A stretch of DNA of 23,820 nt. It comes from Planctomycetia bacterium. GTDB lineage: Bacteria; Planctomycetota; Phycisphaerae; Phycisphaerales; SM1A02. The stretch spans positions 1-23,820 of the forward strand of contig SYHM01000185.1 of the NCBI GenBank assembly GCA_005799205.1, given 5' to 3'. The position numbers and the translations under genes are program-made. Shown here piece by piece: positions 7,102 to 14,602 of this stretch. Position 1 is the first letter of the stretch. Every line of letters begins with the position of its first letter. The notes below the pieces were generated by a model. It searched no databases. It had not been told where the DNA came from and saw only the letters and a list, made by a program, of their open reading frames with translations.

Positions 7102-8352
7102 ATGGGTGCATCTGGCACAATCGTGGCGCTGTTCGATGATGGACTCTCGCGATTTGGACCACTAGGCGACCTTCGTCCATCGTTTGAGCAGCGACTTGGG
7201 GTGTTGACGGGATTCGAACGAACGAAGCTCGTGCTTGGCCGGGTCGATGCGCTCTTTCCACCTGACTACCTTGCGGCAGTCGTCACCGAGGGGCAGGGTG
7301 CCACTGGCGCGATCGTTGGACGGCTTCCCGCAGGTGCGACGGAAGTCTTACTGGTGAATGGCGCACTTGATTCGCTCGAGGATGCGGCAGACCTCTCGAG
7401 TGGAGAGACGATCCTCTCGCCCGAAGGTCGTGTCGCAATGGCTCGTTGGCCGGTCGCTCTCGCACAGTCCTACTTCGACCGCCTTGCGGCGAATGACCGA
7501 AAACCCCCCAAGACCCCCACGCGACCAATGGGTCACGGACGGATCATCGCCGCTCCGTGGGAGTTGCTCGAACGGCTCAACCAGAGCGTGGTTGCAGACA
7601 TTACGTTGATGAGCCGAAGTAGCGAGATGACTGACAGAGCCTCGGCTGGAGTGCAGCGCTTTGGCAATCATCCACTGCTCATGGATCCGAGTGCACGCGT
7701 GCTGCCTGGAGCCGTCGTTGACACGACTGACGGTCCCGTGCTTGTCGCGCACGGAGCGACCATCCGCCCTGGCGCGGTCGTCTGTGGGCCAGTTGCAATT
7801 CTCGAAGAGTCAACCATCCTCGAGCGAGCGCACATCAAGGCTCGAACTGTGGTGGGGCCACACTGCAAGGTCGGCGGTGAAGTCGGTTCGACGGTTTTTC
7901 AGGGGTACTCGAACAAAGCTCATGAGGGGCATCTGGGGGATGCACTCGTGGGTGAGTGGGTGAACTTGGGTGCGGGAACCTGCAATTCGAACTTGATGAA
8001 TACGTACGGGGAAGTCACCACTCGATTGGACGCGGCGGGAAGTATTGAGCGGACGAAGAGAGTCTTTTATGGCGGAATCATTGCGGATCACGCGAAGTGC
8101 GCGATTCTTGTGGCGATCAACACAGGATCGACGATCGGGACCGGTGCAATGATCGCGATCGGCCGGCCGTCGACCTTTGTCGATCGCTTCGCATGGCTTA
8201 CTGCCGAGCGGACGCAGTCCTTTCGCTTTGATCGATTCGAAGAAGCACTCGTGGCAGTCATGGCCCGGCGTGGCAGGGTTCCGGGGCCGGCGTACCTCGC
8301 CCGACTTCGCGCGCTGCATGAGGCGCACACCAATCGCGGCGTCAGCGGATGA
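7102..8352 (+). CDS. Alternate bacterial GlmU (sugar nucleotidyltransferase/acyltransferase family)
   Basis: 416 residues from ATG 7102. The N-terminal half (about 8-130) resembles the shortened nucleotidyltransferase-like domain of the TIGR03991 'alternate GlmU' family: LFDDG, then L-R-P-S-F-E-Q-R-L-G-V-L-T-G-F-E. The C-terminal half (about 195-345) is a left-handed beta-helix of hexapeptide repeats (VLPGAVVD, IRPGAVV, ILERAHIKARTVVG). It includes the GlmU-like SNKAHEGHLGDALVG and WVNLGAGTCNSNL motifs that form the acetyl-CoA/sugar site in classical GlmU. The family is proposed to make UDP-GlcNAc, the peptidoglycan and glycolipid precursor, in bacteria lacking normal GlmU. The exact reaction of this protein is inferred. 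Position directly after mreD fits cell wall synthesis. The stop overlaps the next start by 4 bp (ATGA). Confidence 0.85.
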   Translation: MGASGTIVALFDDGLSRFGPLGDLRPSFEQRLGVLTGFERTKLVLGRVDALFPPDYLAAVVTEGQGATGAIVGRLPAGATEVLLVNGALDSLEDAADLSSGETILSPEGRVAMARWPVALAQSYFDRLAANDRKPPKTPTRPMGHGRIIAAPWELLERLNQSVVADITLMSRSSEMTDRASAGVQRFGNHPLLMDPSARVLPGAVVDTTDGPVLVAHGATIRPGAVVCGPVAILEESTILERAHIKARTVVGPHCKVGGEVGSTVFQGYSNKAHEGHLGDALVGEWVNLGAGTCNSNLMNTYGEVTTRLDAAGSIERTKRVFYGGIIADHAKCAILVAINTGSTIGTGAMIAIGRPSTFVDRFAWLTAERTQSFRFDRFEEALVAVMARRGRVPGPAYLARLRALHEAHTNRGVSG

Positions 8353-11345
8353 GCCCAAGCGCCTCGGTTCATCTTCCAGTCGTCGACGCCGCTGATGTTG
8401 ATGTCGCACGGCGCTCGATCGCCGAACAGCTCGCGAGTTCAATCAGCGGCGAGATTCGTTTCGGACGACATGACCGATTGCTGTACGCCACCGACGCCAG
8501 CCTCTACCAAGTCGAGCCGATCGGCGTGGTGATTCCCGCGTCGGTGGCGGACGGCCTGGCCACCGTCAAGGAATGCGCTCGACTCGGACTCCCGTTGCTC
8601 GCGCGGGGATCTGGTACTGCCCTCGCTGGCCAGAGCGTGAATCACGCAGTCATCGTCGATTTCAGCGCCAACTGCCGGAGGATTCTCCATGTGGATCCTG
8701 TCGCTCGAAGGGCACAGGTCGAGCCTGGCGTCGTGCTCGACCAATTGAATGAGGCGCTTGCTCGCGATGGATTGATGTTTGGCGCAGATGTTGCAACAAG
8801 TTCGCACGCAACGATCGGAGGAATGATTGGGAACAACTCAGCTGGCGCAAACTCGATCCTGTACGGTCGTACGGTCGAGAACTTGATCTCGCTGGACGTT
8901 GCGCTTGCAGATGGAACGCGCGTTCGCCTCGACGAGGGGGCATCTGAACGAGATCCGCTCGTGAGATCGATCACAGAGCGATTGGCCGAGATCGTGCGAC
9001 CCATCGCACACGAGATTGATCTGCGAACTCCAAAGATCCTTCGACATGTCGACGGATACAACCTCGACCTGTTCCTGTCGCAATTGCGACGCAGCACTCC
9101 AGGAACCTTCGATCGCGTGAACCTCGCGCACCTCGTGTGCGGATCCGAGGGGACGCTCGCGGTCACCCTTGAGGCCGAACTTTCGCTCGTGCCACGACCG
9201 AAGGTAAGGGGGCTCGTCATCATCGGGTTTGATGGAGTGCCCGCCGCGCTGCGCCCACTTGCCGCGATGCTCGAGACCGCTCCGAGTGCTGTCGAACTGG
9301 TCGACGACATTGTGATCGAGATGGCCAAGCGCAATGCGATCTACCGTGCAGATGTCGCGGTCATGCCACAACCTGCATCTGGAACACTCGGGGCGGTGAT
9401 GTATGTGCAATATTTCGGAGAATCTCATAGTGAGATCTCAGCGAAAATGGACCGACTCGAATCGGCGCTCGGCGGGGCGCCTCTCGTGCGCCACTTTGAA
9501 CAGGCTGCGATGGATGCGGCATGGCGGCTTCGAAAGGCAGGTGAACCTCTGCTGCATGGGGTACCAGGTGAGCGCAAACCAATCACGTTCGTCGAAGACA
9601 CAGCCGTTGACCCTCGTCAACTGGCGGCGTTTGTTGACGAGTTTCGAGCCATCGTTGCTCGACATGGCAGCGTTGCCGCGTACTACGCGCATGCATCGGT
9701 CGGGTGCTTGCACATTCGACCGCTCGTATCGCTCGCGAGCGAGCAGGGGCTCGCAACGCTTCGCTCGATCGCGATTGATGTTGCTGACCTCGTGGTCCGA
9801 TACGGTGGCGCCTTGAGTGGGGAGCATGGCGACGGACGCGTTCGCTCTCCTCTGTTGACTCGAGTCCTTGGTCCTGTGATCGCGCAGGCCATCCGAGATG
9901 TGAAGCAAGTCTTCGACCCTGAGGGTCGATTGAACCCTGGGAATCTCGTGAACAATGATGAGCCCGCGGCACTGACTTCGAAGTTACGTGTGCGACCAGA
10001 TGATTCGCACTTCGTCCATCCGCCCAGCGGTCCGACATTTTTCAACTATGAACGTGAAGAGGGTTTCTCTCACGCACTCGAGCAGTGCAATGGTGCTGGA
10101 CTCTGCCGGCGACTCACCCCAGGAGGCACGATGTGCCCCTCGTACCGTGTGCTCAAAGATGAGCGTCATGCGACACGAGGACGGGCGAACGCACTTCGCC
10201 TGGCATTTACAGGTCAACTGTCGAATCGCCCGAGCGATGTCAAGCACGTGAACGAGACGCTCGCACTCTGCCTGTCGTGCAAGGCCTGCAAGACGGAGTG
10301 CCCAAGCAATGTCGATATCTCAAAGTTGAAAGCAGAGTTCACTGCGCAGCAGTTTCTGCGCGCTGGCCGAGTGCCGTGGCGCACTCAACTGCTCGGTCGT
10401 GTTGCTCGAATCAATGCCGCTGGATCGGCTCTTTGGCCACTCTCAAACTGGATCGCCGCGTGTCCACCTTTTCGTGCTTTGATCGCCGCAGTCATGGGAT
10501 TTGCCCGCGAACGGTCGTTGCCACACTTCGGTCAATCTCTGCGCACGTGGTCAGTGCGTCGCCACGCAGCACGAGTGCGGCAGTGTGGACCTGACTCGAT
10601 GATCGATCGACCAACGGTGCTCTTGCTCCCCGACTGCTTCACCCAGTGGTCAGAGCCAGCGATCGGTCGCAGCGCCATCGAAGTGCTCGAGCGGTTCGGC
10701 TACCGCGTCGTGATTCCGCGCGTGGGATGCTGTGGGCGCGCGGCCATATCGAATGGGATGCTTGCGGAGGCTGCGAGGTCTTCACGCATCGTCGCACTCG
10801 CGCTGCTCGAAGCGTTTCGACGTGAACACGCCGTTGCGCTTGTAGCACTCGAACCGTCCTGCCTGTCGGCCATCAAAGATGATTGGCTCGATCTCAACAT
10901 GGGACTTGACCTCGAGTCGCTTCGTGGGCTTGCCTCGAAGTCGTGGCTCATCGACGAGTGGCTTGATCAGCAGTGGGACCGCCACCCGAAGCGACCAACG
11001 TTCGCACAGACGACAGAACAAGTGGCCTTGCACGCTCACTGTCACCAAAAGGCGCTGTGGGGAGCGGGTAGTTCTTCACGGCTACTCGAGCGCATCTTTC
11101 CCAAGCGGGCGCACACACTTGCGACTGGATGCTGCGGAATGGCGGGGGCGTTCGGCTTCCAGAGCTCGAACTACGAACTCTCGATGAAGATAGGTGCGAG
11201 CGATCTCTTCCCAAAACTCGACGCACGACCGCTCGATGTCGTGTGCGCACCGGGAGCGAGTTGTCGCCATCAGATTGCCGATGGAACCGCCCGCAGGGCG
11301 CTCCATCCCATCGAGCTCGTCGCGCGCGCACTCGCCGACGCGTGA
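8349..11345 (+). CDS. FAD- and Fe-S-binding D-2-hydroxyacid dehydrogenase (GlcD-GlcF fusion, YdiJ-like)
   Basis: 998 residues, the usual size for the YdiJ/GlcD-GlcF fusion family, starting in an ATGA overlap. The N-terminal half is a PCMH-type FAD domain: RGSGTALAGQSVN, GADVATSSHATIGGMIGNNS, VCGSEGTLAVTLEAEL, then an FAD-oxidase C domain ending in GGALSGEHGDGRVRSPL. The ferredoxin part has a first cluster site C580-x5-C586-x9-C596-P, which is non-canonical but usual for YdiJ, and a classical C641-x2-C644-x2-C647-x3-C651-P. The C-terminal half has two GlcF-type CCG modules (C794-C795-G and C928-C929-G, with H895-A-H-C-H-Q). Known members oxidise D-lactate or D-2-hydroxyglutarate and pass electrons to the respiratory chain. 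Which acid is used here cannot be told from the sequence. Confidence 0.9.
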   Translation: MSPSASVHLPVVDAADVDVARRSIAEQLASSISGEIRFGRHDRLLYATDASLYQVEPIGVVIPASVADGLATVKECARLGLPLLARGSGTALAGQSVNHAVIVDFSANCRRILHVDPVARRAQVEPGVVLDQLNEALARDGLMFGADVATSSHATIGGMIGNNSAGANSILYGRTVENLISLDVALADGTRVRLDEGASERDPLVRSITERLAEIVRPIAHEIDLRTPKILRHVDGYNLDLFLSQLRRSTPGTFDRVNLAHLVCGSEGTLAVTLEAELSLVPRPKVRGLVIIGFDGVPAALRPLAAMLETAPSAVELVDDIVIEMAKRNAIYRADVAVMPQPASGTLGAVMYVQYFGESHSEISAKMDRLESALGGAPLVRHFEQAAMDAAWRLRKAGEPLLHGVPGERKPITFVEDTAVDPRQLAAFVDEFRAIVARHGSVAAYYAHASVGCLHIRPLVSLASEQGLATLRSIAIDVADLVVRYGGALSGEHGDGRVRSPLLTRVLGPVIAQAIRDVKQVFDPEGRLNPGNLVNNDEPAALTSKLRVRPDDSHFVHPPSGPTFFNYEREEGFSHALEQCNGAGLCRRLTPGGTMCPSYRVLKDERHATRGRANALRLAFTGQLSNRPSDVKHVNETLALCLSCKACKTECPSNVDISKLKAEFTAQQFLRAGRVPWRTQLLGRVARINAAGSALWPLSNWIAACPPFRALIAAVMGFARERSLPHFGQSLRTWSVRRHAARVRQCGPDSMIDRPTVLLLPDCFTQWSEPAIGRSAIEVLERFGYRVVIPRVGCCGRAAISNGMLAEAARSSRIVALALLEAFRREHAVALVALEPSCLSAIKDDWLDLNMGLDLESLRGLASKSWLIDEWLDQQWDRHPKRPTFAQTTEQVALHAHCHQKALWGAGSSSRLLERIFPKRAHTLATGCCGMAGAFGFQSSNYELSMKIGASDLFPKLDARPLDVVCAPGASCRHQIADGTARRALHPIELVARALADA

Positions 11346-11360
11346 CCGAAGGCGCAGGAG

Positions 11361-11386
11361 GGGGGAGTGTCGTATCATGCTCCCCC
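11361..11386 (+). other. Hairpin GGGGGAG/CTCCCCC across the response-regulator start region
   Basis: GGGGGAG at 11361-11367 can pair perfectly with CTCCCCC at 11380-11386 around a 12-nt loop. The stem covers the end of the Shine-Dalgarno and the first base of GTG 11367. It has no T-tract, so it is not a standard terminator. It could hide the GTG start in the mRNA, or be a chance pairing of a G-run and a C-run. Confidence 0.35.
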
Positions 11387-11846
11387 GATGCATCCGCCTG
11401 CACACACCACAAATGCCGTCGATCTGAGCGAGGGTCGCGTGCTGATCGTGGATGACAACACGCAAAATCTCGAGCTCATTCAGGCGTTTATGGAGTCATT
11501 GCCCTGCCAGCTTTCGCTTGCGCACGATGGGCTTGAAGCGCTTGCTCAGATCGAGAAAGATCGTCCCGATCTTGTACTCCTCGATGTGATGATGCCAAAG
11601 ATGTCAGGATTCGAGGTGTGCCAGCGTGTCAAGGCAAACCCAGCGACCCGCGAAACGATCATCATCATGGTGACTGCGCTGCATGAGCTCGGGGACATGG
11701 AGCGGGCAGTTGAGTGTGGATGTGACGACTTCGTCTCAAAGCCCGTGAATAAAGTTGAACTTCTCACCCGCGTGCGAGGGTTGCTTTCGTTGAGACTTCT
11801 CAAGAAGCAGATGGCCTCGTTTTTAGCTGATCGCGGCGTGGATTAG
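11367..11846 (+). CDS. Stand-alone response regulator receiver protein
   Basis: 159 residues from GTG 11367, which has AGGAGG 5 nt upstream and lies 21 nt after the previous stop. An alternative is ATG 11388 (152 residues), preceded by a TATCAT -10-like hexamer. The body is a single CheY-type receiver: acidic pair D29-D30 in VLIVDDN, phospho-acceptor D73 in LVLLDVMMPKMSG, switch T102 in IIIMVTALHE and K124 in FVSKPVNKVEL. A short basic helix (about 140-159) follows. There is no output domain and no histidine kinase in the window, so it may work as a CheY-like or phosphorelay component, or act by protein contact. Its partner is unknown. Confidence 0.9.
   Translation: MSYHAPPMHPPAHTTNAVDLSEGRVLIVDDNTQNLELIQAFMESLPCQLSLAHDGLEALAQIEKDRPDLVLLDVMMPKMSGFEVCQRVKANPATRETIIIMVTALHELGDMERAVECGCDDFVSKPVNKVELLTRVRGLLSLRLLKKQMASFLADRGVD
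11373..11378 (+). promoter_or_regulatory. Possible -10 element (TATCAT) before ATG 11388
   Basis: TATCAT lies 9 nt before ATG 11388. If used, the transcript would begin within about 3 nt of that ATG and the longer GTG-started protein would not be made from it. No -35 match is seen. It competes with the Shine-Dalgarno/GTG 11367 model. Confidence 0.3.
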
Positions 11847-11865
11847 TCCGCATCGTGACCGAACT

Positions 11866-11889
11866 ACGAATCTAGGTCACGAATCTAGG
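11866..11889. repeat. Tandem 11-bp direct repeat (ACGAATCTAGG) at 13-bp period
   Basis: ACGAATCTAGG occurs at 11866-11876 and 11879-11889, separated by TC. It lies between the response regulator and the end of the minus-strand small gene, whose stop codon is in the second copy. Function unknown. Confidence 0.6.
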
Positions 11890-11902
11890 CCGCAGTTCGT
11901 GA
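11877..11902. other. Inverted repeat between convergent genes
   Basis: TCACGAA at 11877-11883 pairs with TTCGTGA at 11896-11902 around a 12-nt loop. It sits where the plus-strand response regulator and the minus-strand small gene converge, the expected place for a shared transcription stop. There is no T-run on either side, so it is not a clear intrinsic terminator. Confidence 0.4.
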
Positions 11903-12112
11903 AACGATCGCAGGTGTATCTCCAAGGCGCCGCCATGGAGTTGCGCAGGCTCTCGGTTCCCCAGCACATTCGAGGTGTTGCAGATATCGGTGGAGGTCGT
12001 ACGCGTCAAATGTCACAAGCCACGACCGATCCGCTCCTGGATTGAGCGCGACGATTGATTCAACGAGATGGTCGACGGTTCCGGGTGCGAGATCGTTGGT
12101 CATGGTTGACAT
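11885..12112 (-). CDS. Small conserved-looking hypothetical protein (75 aa)
   Basis: ATG at 12112 (rc) begins a 75-residue protein: MSTMTNDLAPGTVDHLVESI, then VALNPGADRSWLVTFDAYDL, then an R-Y-L-x-H-L-E segment and WRRLGDTPAIVSR near the end. It has ordinary soluble-protein composition with two amphipathic helices, not the Arg/Ser/Pro-rich look of shadow frames in this genome. It fills part of a 454-bp stretch that otherwise lacks genes. I recall similar short proteins in planctomycetes but cannot name a domain. No signal peptide, membrane helix or cysteine pair is evident (one Cys is in the ECAGEP segment and one near the end). It is divergent from the POT transporter. No Shine-Dalgarno is seen. 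Confidence 0.6.
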   Translation of the reverse strand: MSTMTNDLAPGTVDHLVESIVALNPGADRSWLVTFDAYDLHRYLQHLECAGEPRACATPWRRLGDTPAIVSRTAA

Positions 12113-12161
12113 TCATCGGTTGTCGAGGGGGTGCCGCTCTTCACAATTCATCGCTCAAGCG

Positions 12162-12177
12162 GCTGCTTTCAAGCAGC
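12162..12177. repeat. Perfect 7-bp inverted repeat with 2-nt spacer
   Basis: GCTGCTT (12162-12168), TC, AAGCAGC (12171-12177). The near-palindrome lies midway between divergent genes, so it could be a dimeric regulator's operator. The 2-nt spacer is too short for a stable RNA loop without opening pairs. No regulator is identified. Confidence 0.35.
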
Positions 12178-12283
12178 TGTTCGCTCTCCGCACGACTGCT
12201 AGTGGTGATGGATCACGGTGCCCACGAGAGATTGCGCTGCCGCGACGATGGGACGGATTCCCAAGCAAAAAAAATTTGCACCG

Positions 12284-12289
12284 TACACT
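12284..12289 (+). promoter_or_regulatory. Possible -10 element (TACACT) of the POT transporter
   Basis: TACACT lies 11 nt before ATG 12301, downstream of an A8 run that could act as an UP-like element. It would give a leader of only about 4 nt. There is no Shine-Dalgarno before ATG 12301, which fits a near-leaderless message. A TTGCAC at 12277-12282 is too close to be its -35. Confidence 0.35.
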
Positions 12290-12300
12290 CGCCTTTCACT

Positions 12301-13902
12301 ATGTCCACTGCATACCGAACGACTCCCCAAGTGACAGACAACATGCCAAGCGGCATCGCCTACATCGTCGGGAATGAGGCGGCTGAGCGCTTTTCGTTCT
12401 ACGGGATGAAGACAATTCTCGCAGTGTTCATGACCCAGTATCTGCTGACTGCGACTGGAGATTCCGCATTTTTGACAAAGACTGAAGCAACCGAATGGGT
12501 CAGCCTCTTTGTCGCGAGTGCCTACTTCTTTCCGGTCATCGGAGCGTTGATCGCGGATGCGATCCTCGGCAAGTACCTGACGATTATGGCGCTGTCGATC
12601 GTCTACTGCCTCGGTCACCTCTGCCTTGCTTTCATTGATTTACCGGGTTCAGTGTTGACTGCCACGATGGAGCCCAAGGGGTGGCTGATCGCGGGGTTGG
12701 TGCTCGTTGCACTCGGCTCGGGCGGCATCAAACCGTGTGTCTCGGCCAATGTCGGAGACCAGTTTGGTGCCAAGAACGCTCACCTACTCGAGAGGGTCTA
12801 TGGCTGGTTCTATTTTGCGATCAACTTCGGTTCGCTGTTTTCAACACTGCTGACACCGTGGATGTTGAAGAACTATGGACCGGGCTGGGCCTTTGGAATC
12901 CCTGGAATCTTGATGGCAATCGCCACGCTCGTGTTTTGGATGGGGCGCCACAAGTTTGTTCATGTGCCCCCGCGCGGGTGGGCGTATCTGCATGAGACTT
13001 TCGGCCCGACAGGACTTCGGGCAATCCTCAAACTCATCCCGATTTACATCTTTGTCGCCGTTTTTTGGTCGCTCTACGACCAAGGGGGGTCGAGTTGGGT
13101 TCTTCAAGCGCAGCAGATGAACTGCACATTCCTTGGCATCACCTGGCTTGAGAGCCAGGTTCAAGCGATTAACCCGCTGCTCATTCTGGTCTTTATTCCG
13201 CTCTTCGCGTATGTCGTCTATCCGCTTGCGAGCAAAGTGGTGACGCTGACTGCAACCCGCAAGCTCTTCTGCGGATTTGTCCTGACGGTGGCGGCTTTCT
13301 CGATCGCGTCGTACGCGCAAGAACTCATTGATCGTGAAGAAGTTGCCTTCGCCGAGGTCGTGCGACCCCTGTGCGAGCAGGGTCAGTTCGATGTTGCCGC
13401 GACGATTGAGCAGATGGAGCGGCTCGAGATGAACGCCACCGCGGCGCAACTCAAGGTGGCGATCGAGCGCCCATCCGATCGACTTGCGATGGTGGCTCCG
13501 ATCACGAAGGCAGGCATCGCGGTGACCAAGAGTGGAACGATTGTGCGAGCGAACTGGCCGAGCATCGGATGGCAACTCTTGGCGTATGTCATCCTCACAG
13601 CAGGGGAGGTGCTCGTATCGATCACATGCCTCGAGTTCAGTTACAGCCAGTCTCCAAAGCAGATGAAGTCGTTCATCATGAGCCTCTTTCTGCTCTCGGT
13701 TTCGGCTGGCAACCTCTTCACGGCGCTCGTCAACCGTTTCACGATGGACGCTGCGGGCAACTCGACCTTGGTGGGTTCGAGTTACTACTGGTTCTTTACC
13801 ACCACGATGGCGGTCGCAACCGGACTCTTCATCGTCGTCATGGTGCTGTACAAGCCACGCAACTACGTCACAGAGGAAACTGGAGTCGTGTCCAATCCGT
13901 GA
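12301..13902 (+). CDS. POT-family proton-dependent oligopeptide transporter
   Basis: 533 residues from ATG 12301. The frame is open further upstream, but only here does family-like sequence start: P-S-G-I-A-Y-I-V-G-N then E26-A-A-E29-R30-F-S-F-Y-G, the ExxER proton-coupling motif of helix 1. The PTR2 signature GSGGIKPCVSANVGDQFG and the later EFSYSQSPKQMKSFIMSLFL are also present. About 12-14 membrane helices are visible. POT proteins import di- and tripeptides with protons across the inner membrane. A hydrophilic stretch of about 80 residues (about 340-419) splits two helices in the second half and is longer than in minimal bacterial POTs. Substrate cannot be fixed from sequence. Confidence 0.92.
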   Translation: MSTAYRTTPQVTDNMPSGIAYIVGNEAAERFSFYGMKTILAVFMTQYLLTATGDSAFLTKTEATEWVSLFVASAYFFPVIGALIADAILGKYLTIMALSIVYCLGHLCLAFIDLPGSVLTATMEPKGWLIAGLVLVALGSGGIKPCVSANVGDQFGAKNAHLLERVYGWFYFAINFGSLFSTLLTPWMLKNYGPGWAFGIPGILMAIATLVFWMGRHKFVHVPPRGWAYLHETFGPTGLRAILKLIPIYIFVAVFWSLYDQGGSSWVLQAQQMNCTFLGITWLESQVQAINPLLILVFIPLFAYVVYPLASKVVTLTATRKLFCGFVLTVAAFSIASYAQELIDREEVAFAEVVRPLCEQGQFDVAATIEQMERLEMNATAAQLKVAIERPSDRLAMVAPITKAGIAVTKSGTIVRANWPSIGWQLLAYVILTAGEVLVSITCLEFSYSQSPKQMKSFIMSLFLLSVSAGNLFTALVNRFTMDAAGNSTLVGSSYYWFFTTTMAVATGLFIVVMVLYKPRNYVTEETGVVSNP

Positions 13903-13915
13903 TCGACTGATCTGG

Positions 13916-14602
13916 TTGCGGCGCCCCGCGGTCGTCATCGAAAGTGGGCTCGCGTTCACCCCGCGGGTGACTGATCACGAGGTGTCGAGTGCGTGGAGTC
14001 AACTGGTGGCAGCAAACGACCGCCTCGTCGATGGGCCTTGTTGGCATGTCACTGGGGTTCACCGCATCGGTCACGGTGGAGCGGCAATTCACGTCTCGCG
14101 CACGACCTACCGGATGGGTGCGGTGAGGCGCGCGGGAGTTGACACCGGGTTTAGAGGGCTCGGGACGAAGGCGATTGCGCACTGGAATGGACTGTCCCTC
14201 ATCGGAGAACGGTCGCTCGCATGTGCCACCTACCCAGGCCACTGGGAGTTCGCTCCGGGTGGCGCCGTTGAGCCAGGCGAAGATCCCGCGTGTGGAATCG
14301 AGCGTGAACTCATCGAAGAGTGCGCCGCGAGCGCCAGAGCCCCCGCAAAACCAGTCGCCATCTTTTTCGATCGTGACGCAGGCAATTGGGAGATTGTGCA
14401 TGAGATTGCGCTCAGTGCGCCTCCCGATGCGCCTCCGAATTGGGAGTACACGCGGCTCGCGCTTGCCAATGTGCGCGATCCGAATCGAGGGATTCCGAGT
14501 CCAGCAGCGCCATCGTGCCGTTTGATGGGTGTTGTTGCGTGCCGGCTGATCAGCGAACCATCCCTTGAGGCGAATCAAGACCGACCCACTGCACCCGCTT
14601 GA
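13916..14602 (+). CDS. NUDIX hydrolase
   Basis: 228 residues if TTG 13916, 13 nt after the transporter stop, is the start; GTG 13967 is an alternative. The Nudix box is clear: G116-x5-E122-x7-R130-E131-L132-x-E134-E135 (GGAVEPGEDPACGIERELIE). The usual final Gly is Ala137. The acidic helix binds Mg2+ and the family hydrolyses nucleoside diphosphates linked to another moiety; the substrate is not predictable. The N-terminal 80 residues lack a recognised domain but look like the conserved leader of planctomycete NUDIX proteins. Its last 53 bp overlap the convergent lipoprotein gene. Confidence 0.85.
   Translation: MRRPAVVIESGLAFTPRVTDHEVSSAWSQLVAANDRLVDGPCWHVTGVHRIGHGGAAIHVSRTTYRMGAVRRAGVDTGFRGLGTKAIAHWNGLSLIGERSLACATYPGHWEFAPGGAVEPGEDPACGIERELIEECAASARAPAKPVAIFFDRDAGNWEIVHEIALSAPPDAPPNWEYTRLALANVRDPNRGIPSPAAPSCRLMGVVACRLISEPSLEANQDRPTAPA

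Larger units (their letters stand above)
12113..12300. other. Intergenic region between divergent small gene and POT transporter
   Basis: This 188-bp gap must carry promoters for both divergent genes. It contains a compact inverted repeat (GCTGCTT-TC-AAGCAGC, 12162-12177), an A8 run near 12267-12274 and TACACT at 12284-12289. I see no coding signal in it, even though a plus-strand frame happens to stay open across it. Confidence 0.5.

Noticed and set aside
12055..12300. Upstream extension of the POT transporter frame to a start at 12055
   Set aside because: The added 82 residues are low-quality sequence encoded over an A8 run and a palindrome, with no family similarity; POT homology begins just after ATG 12301.
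12841..13959. Long antisense frame (372 codons) on the minus strand
   Set aside because: It is a shadow of the clear POT transporter; the product is His/Arg/Asp-rich with no recognisable domain.
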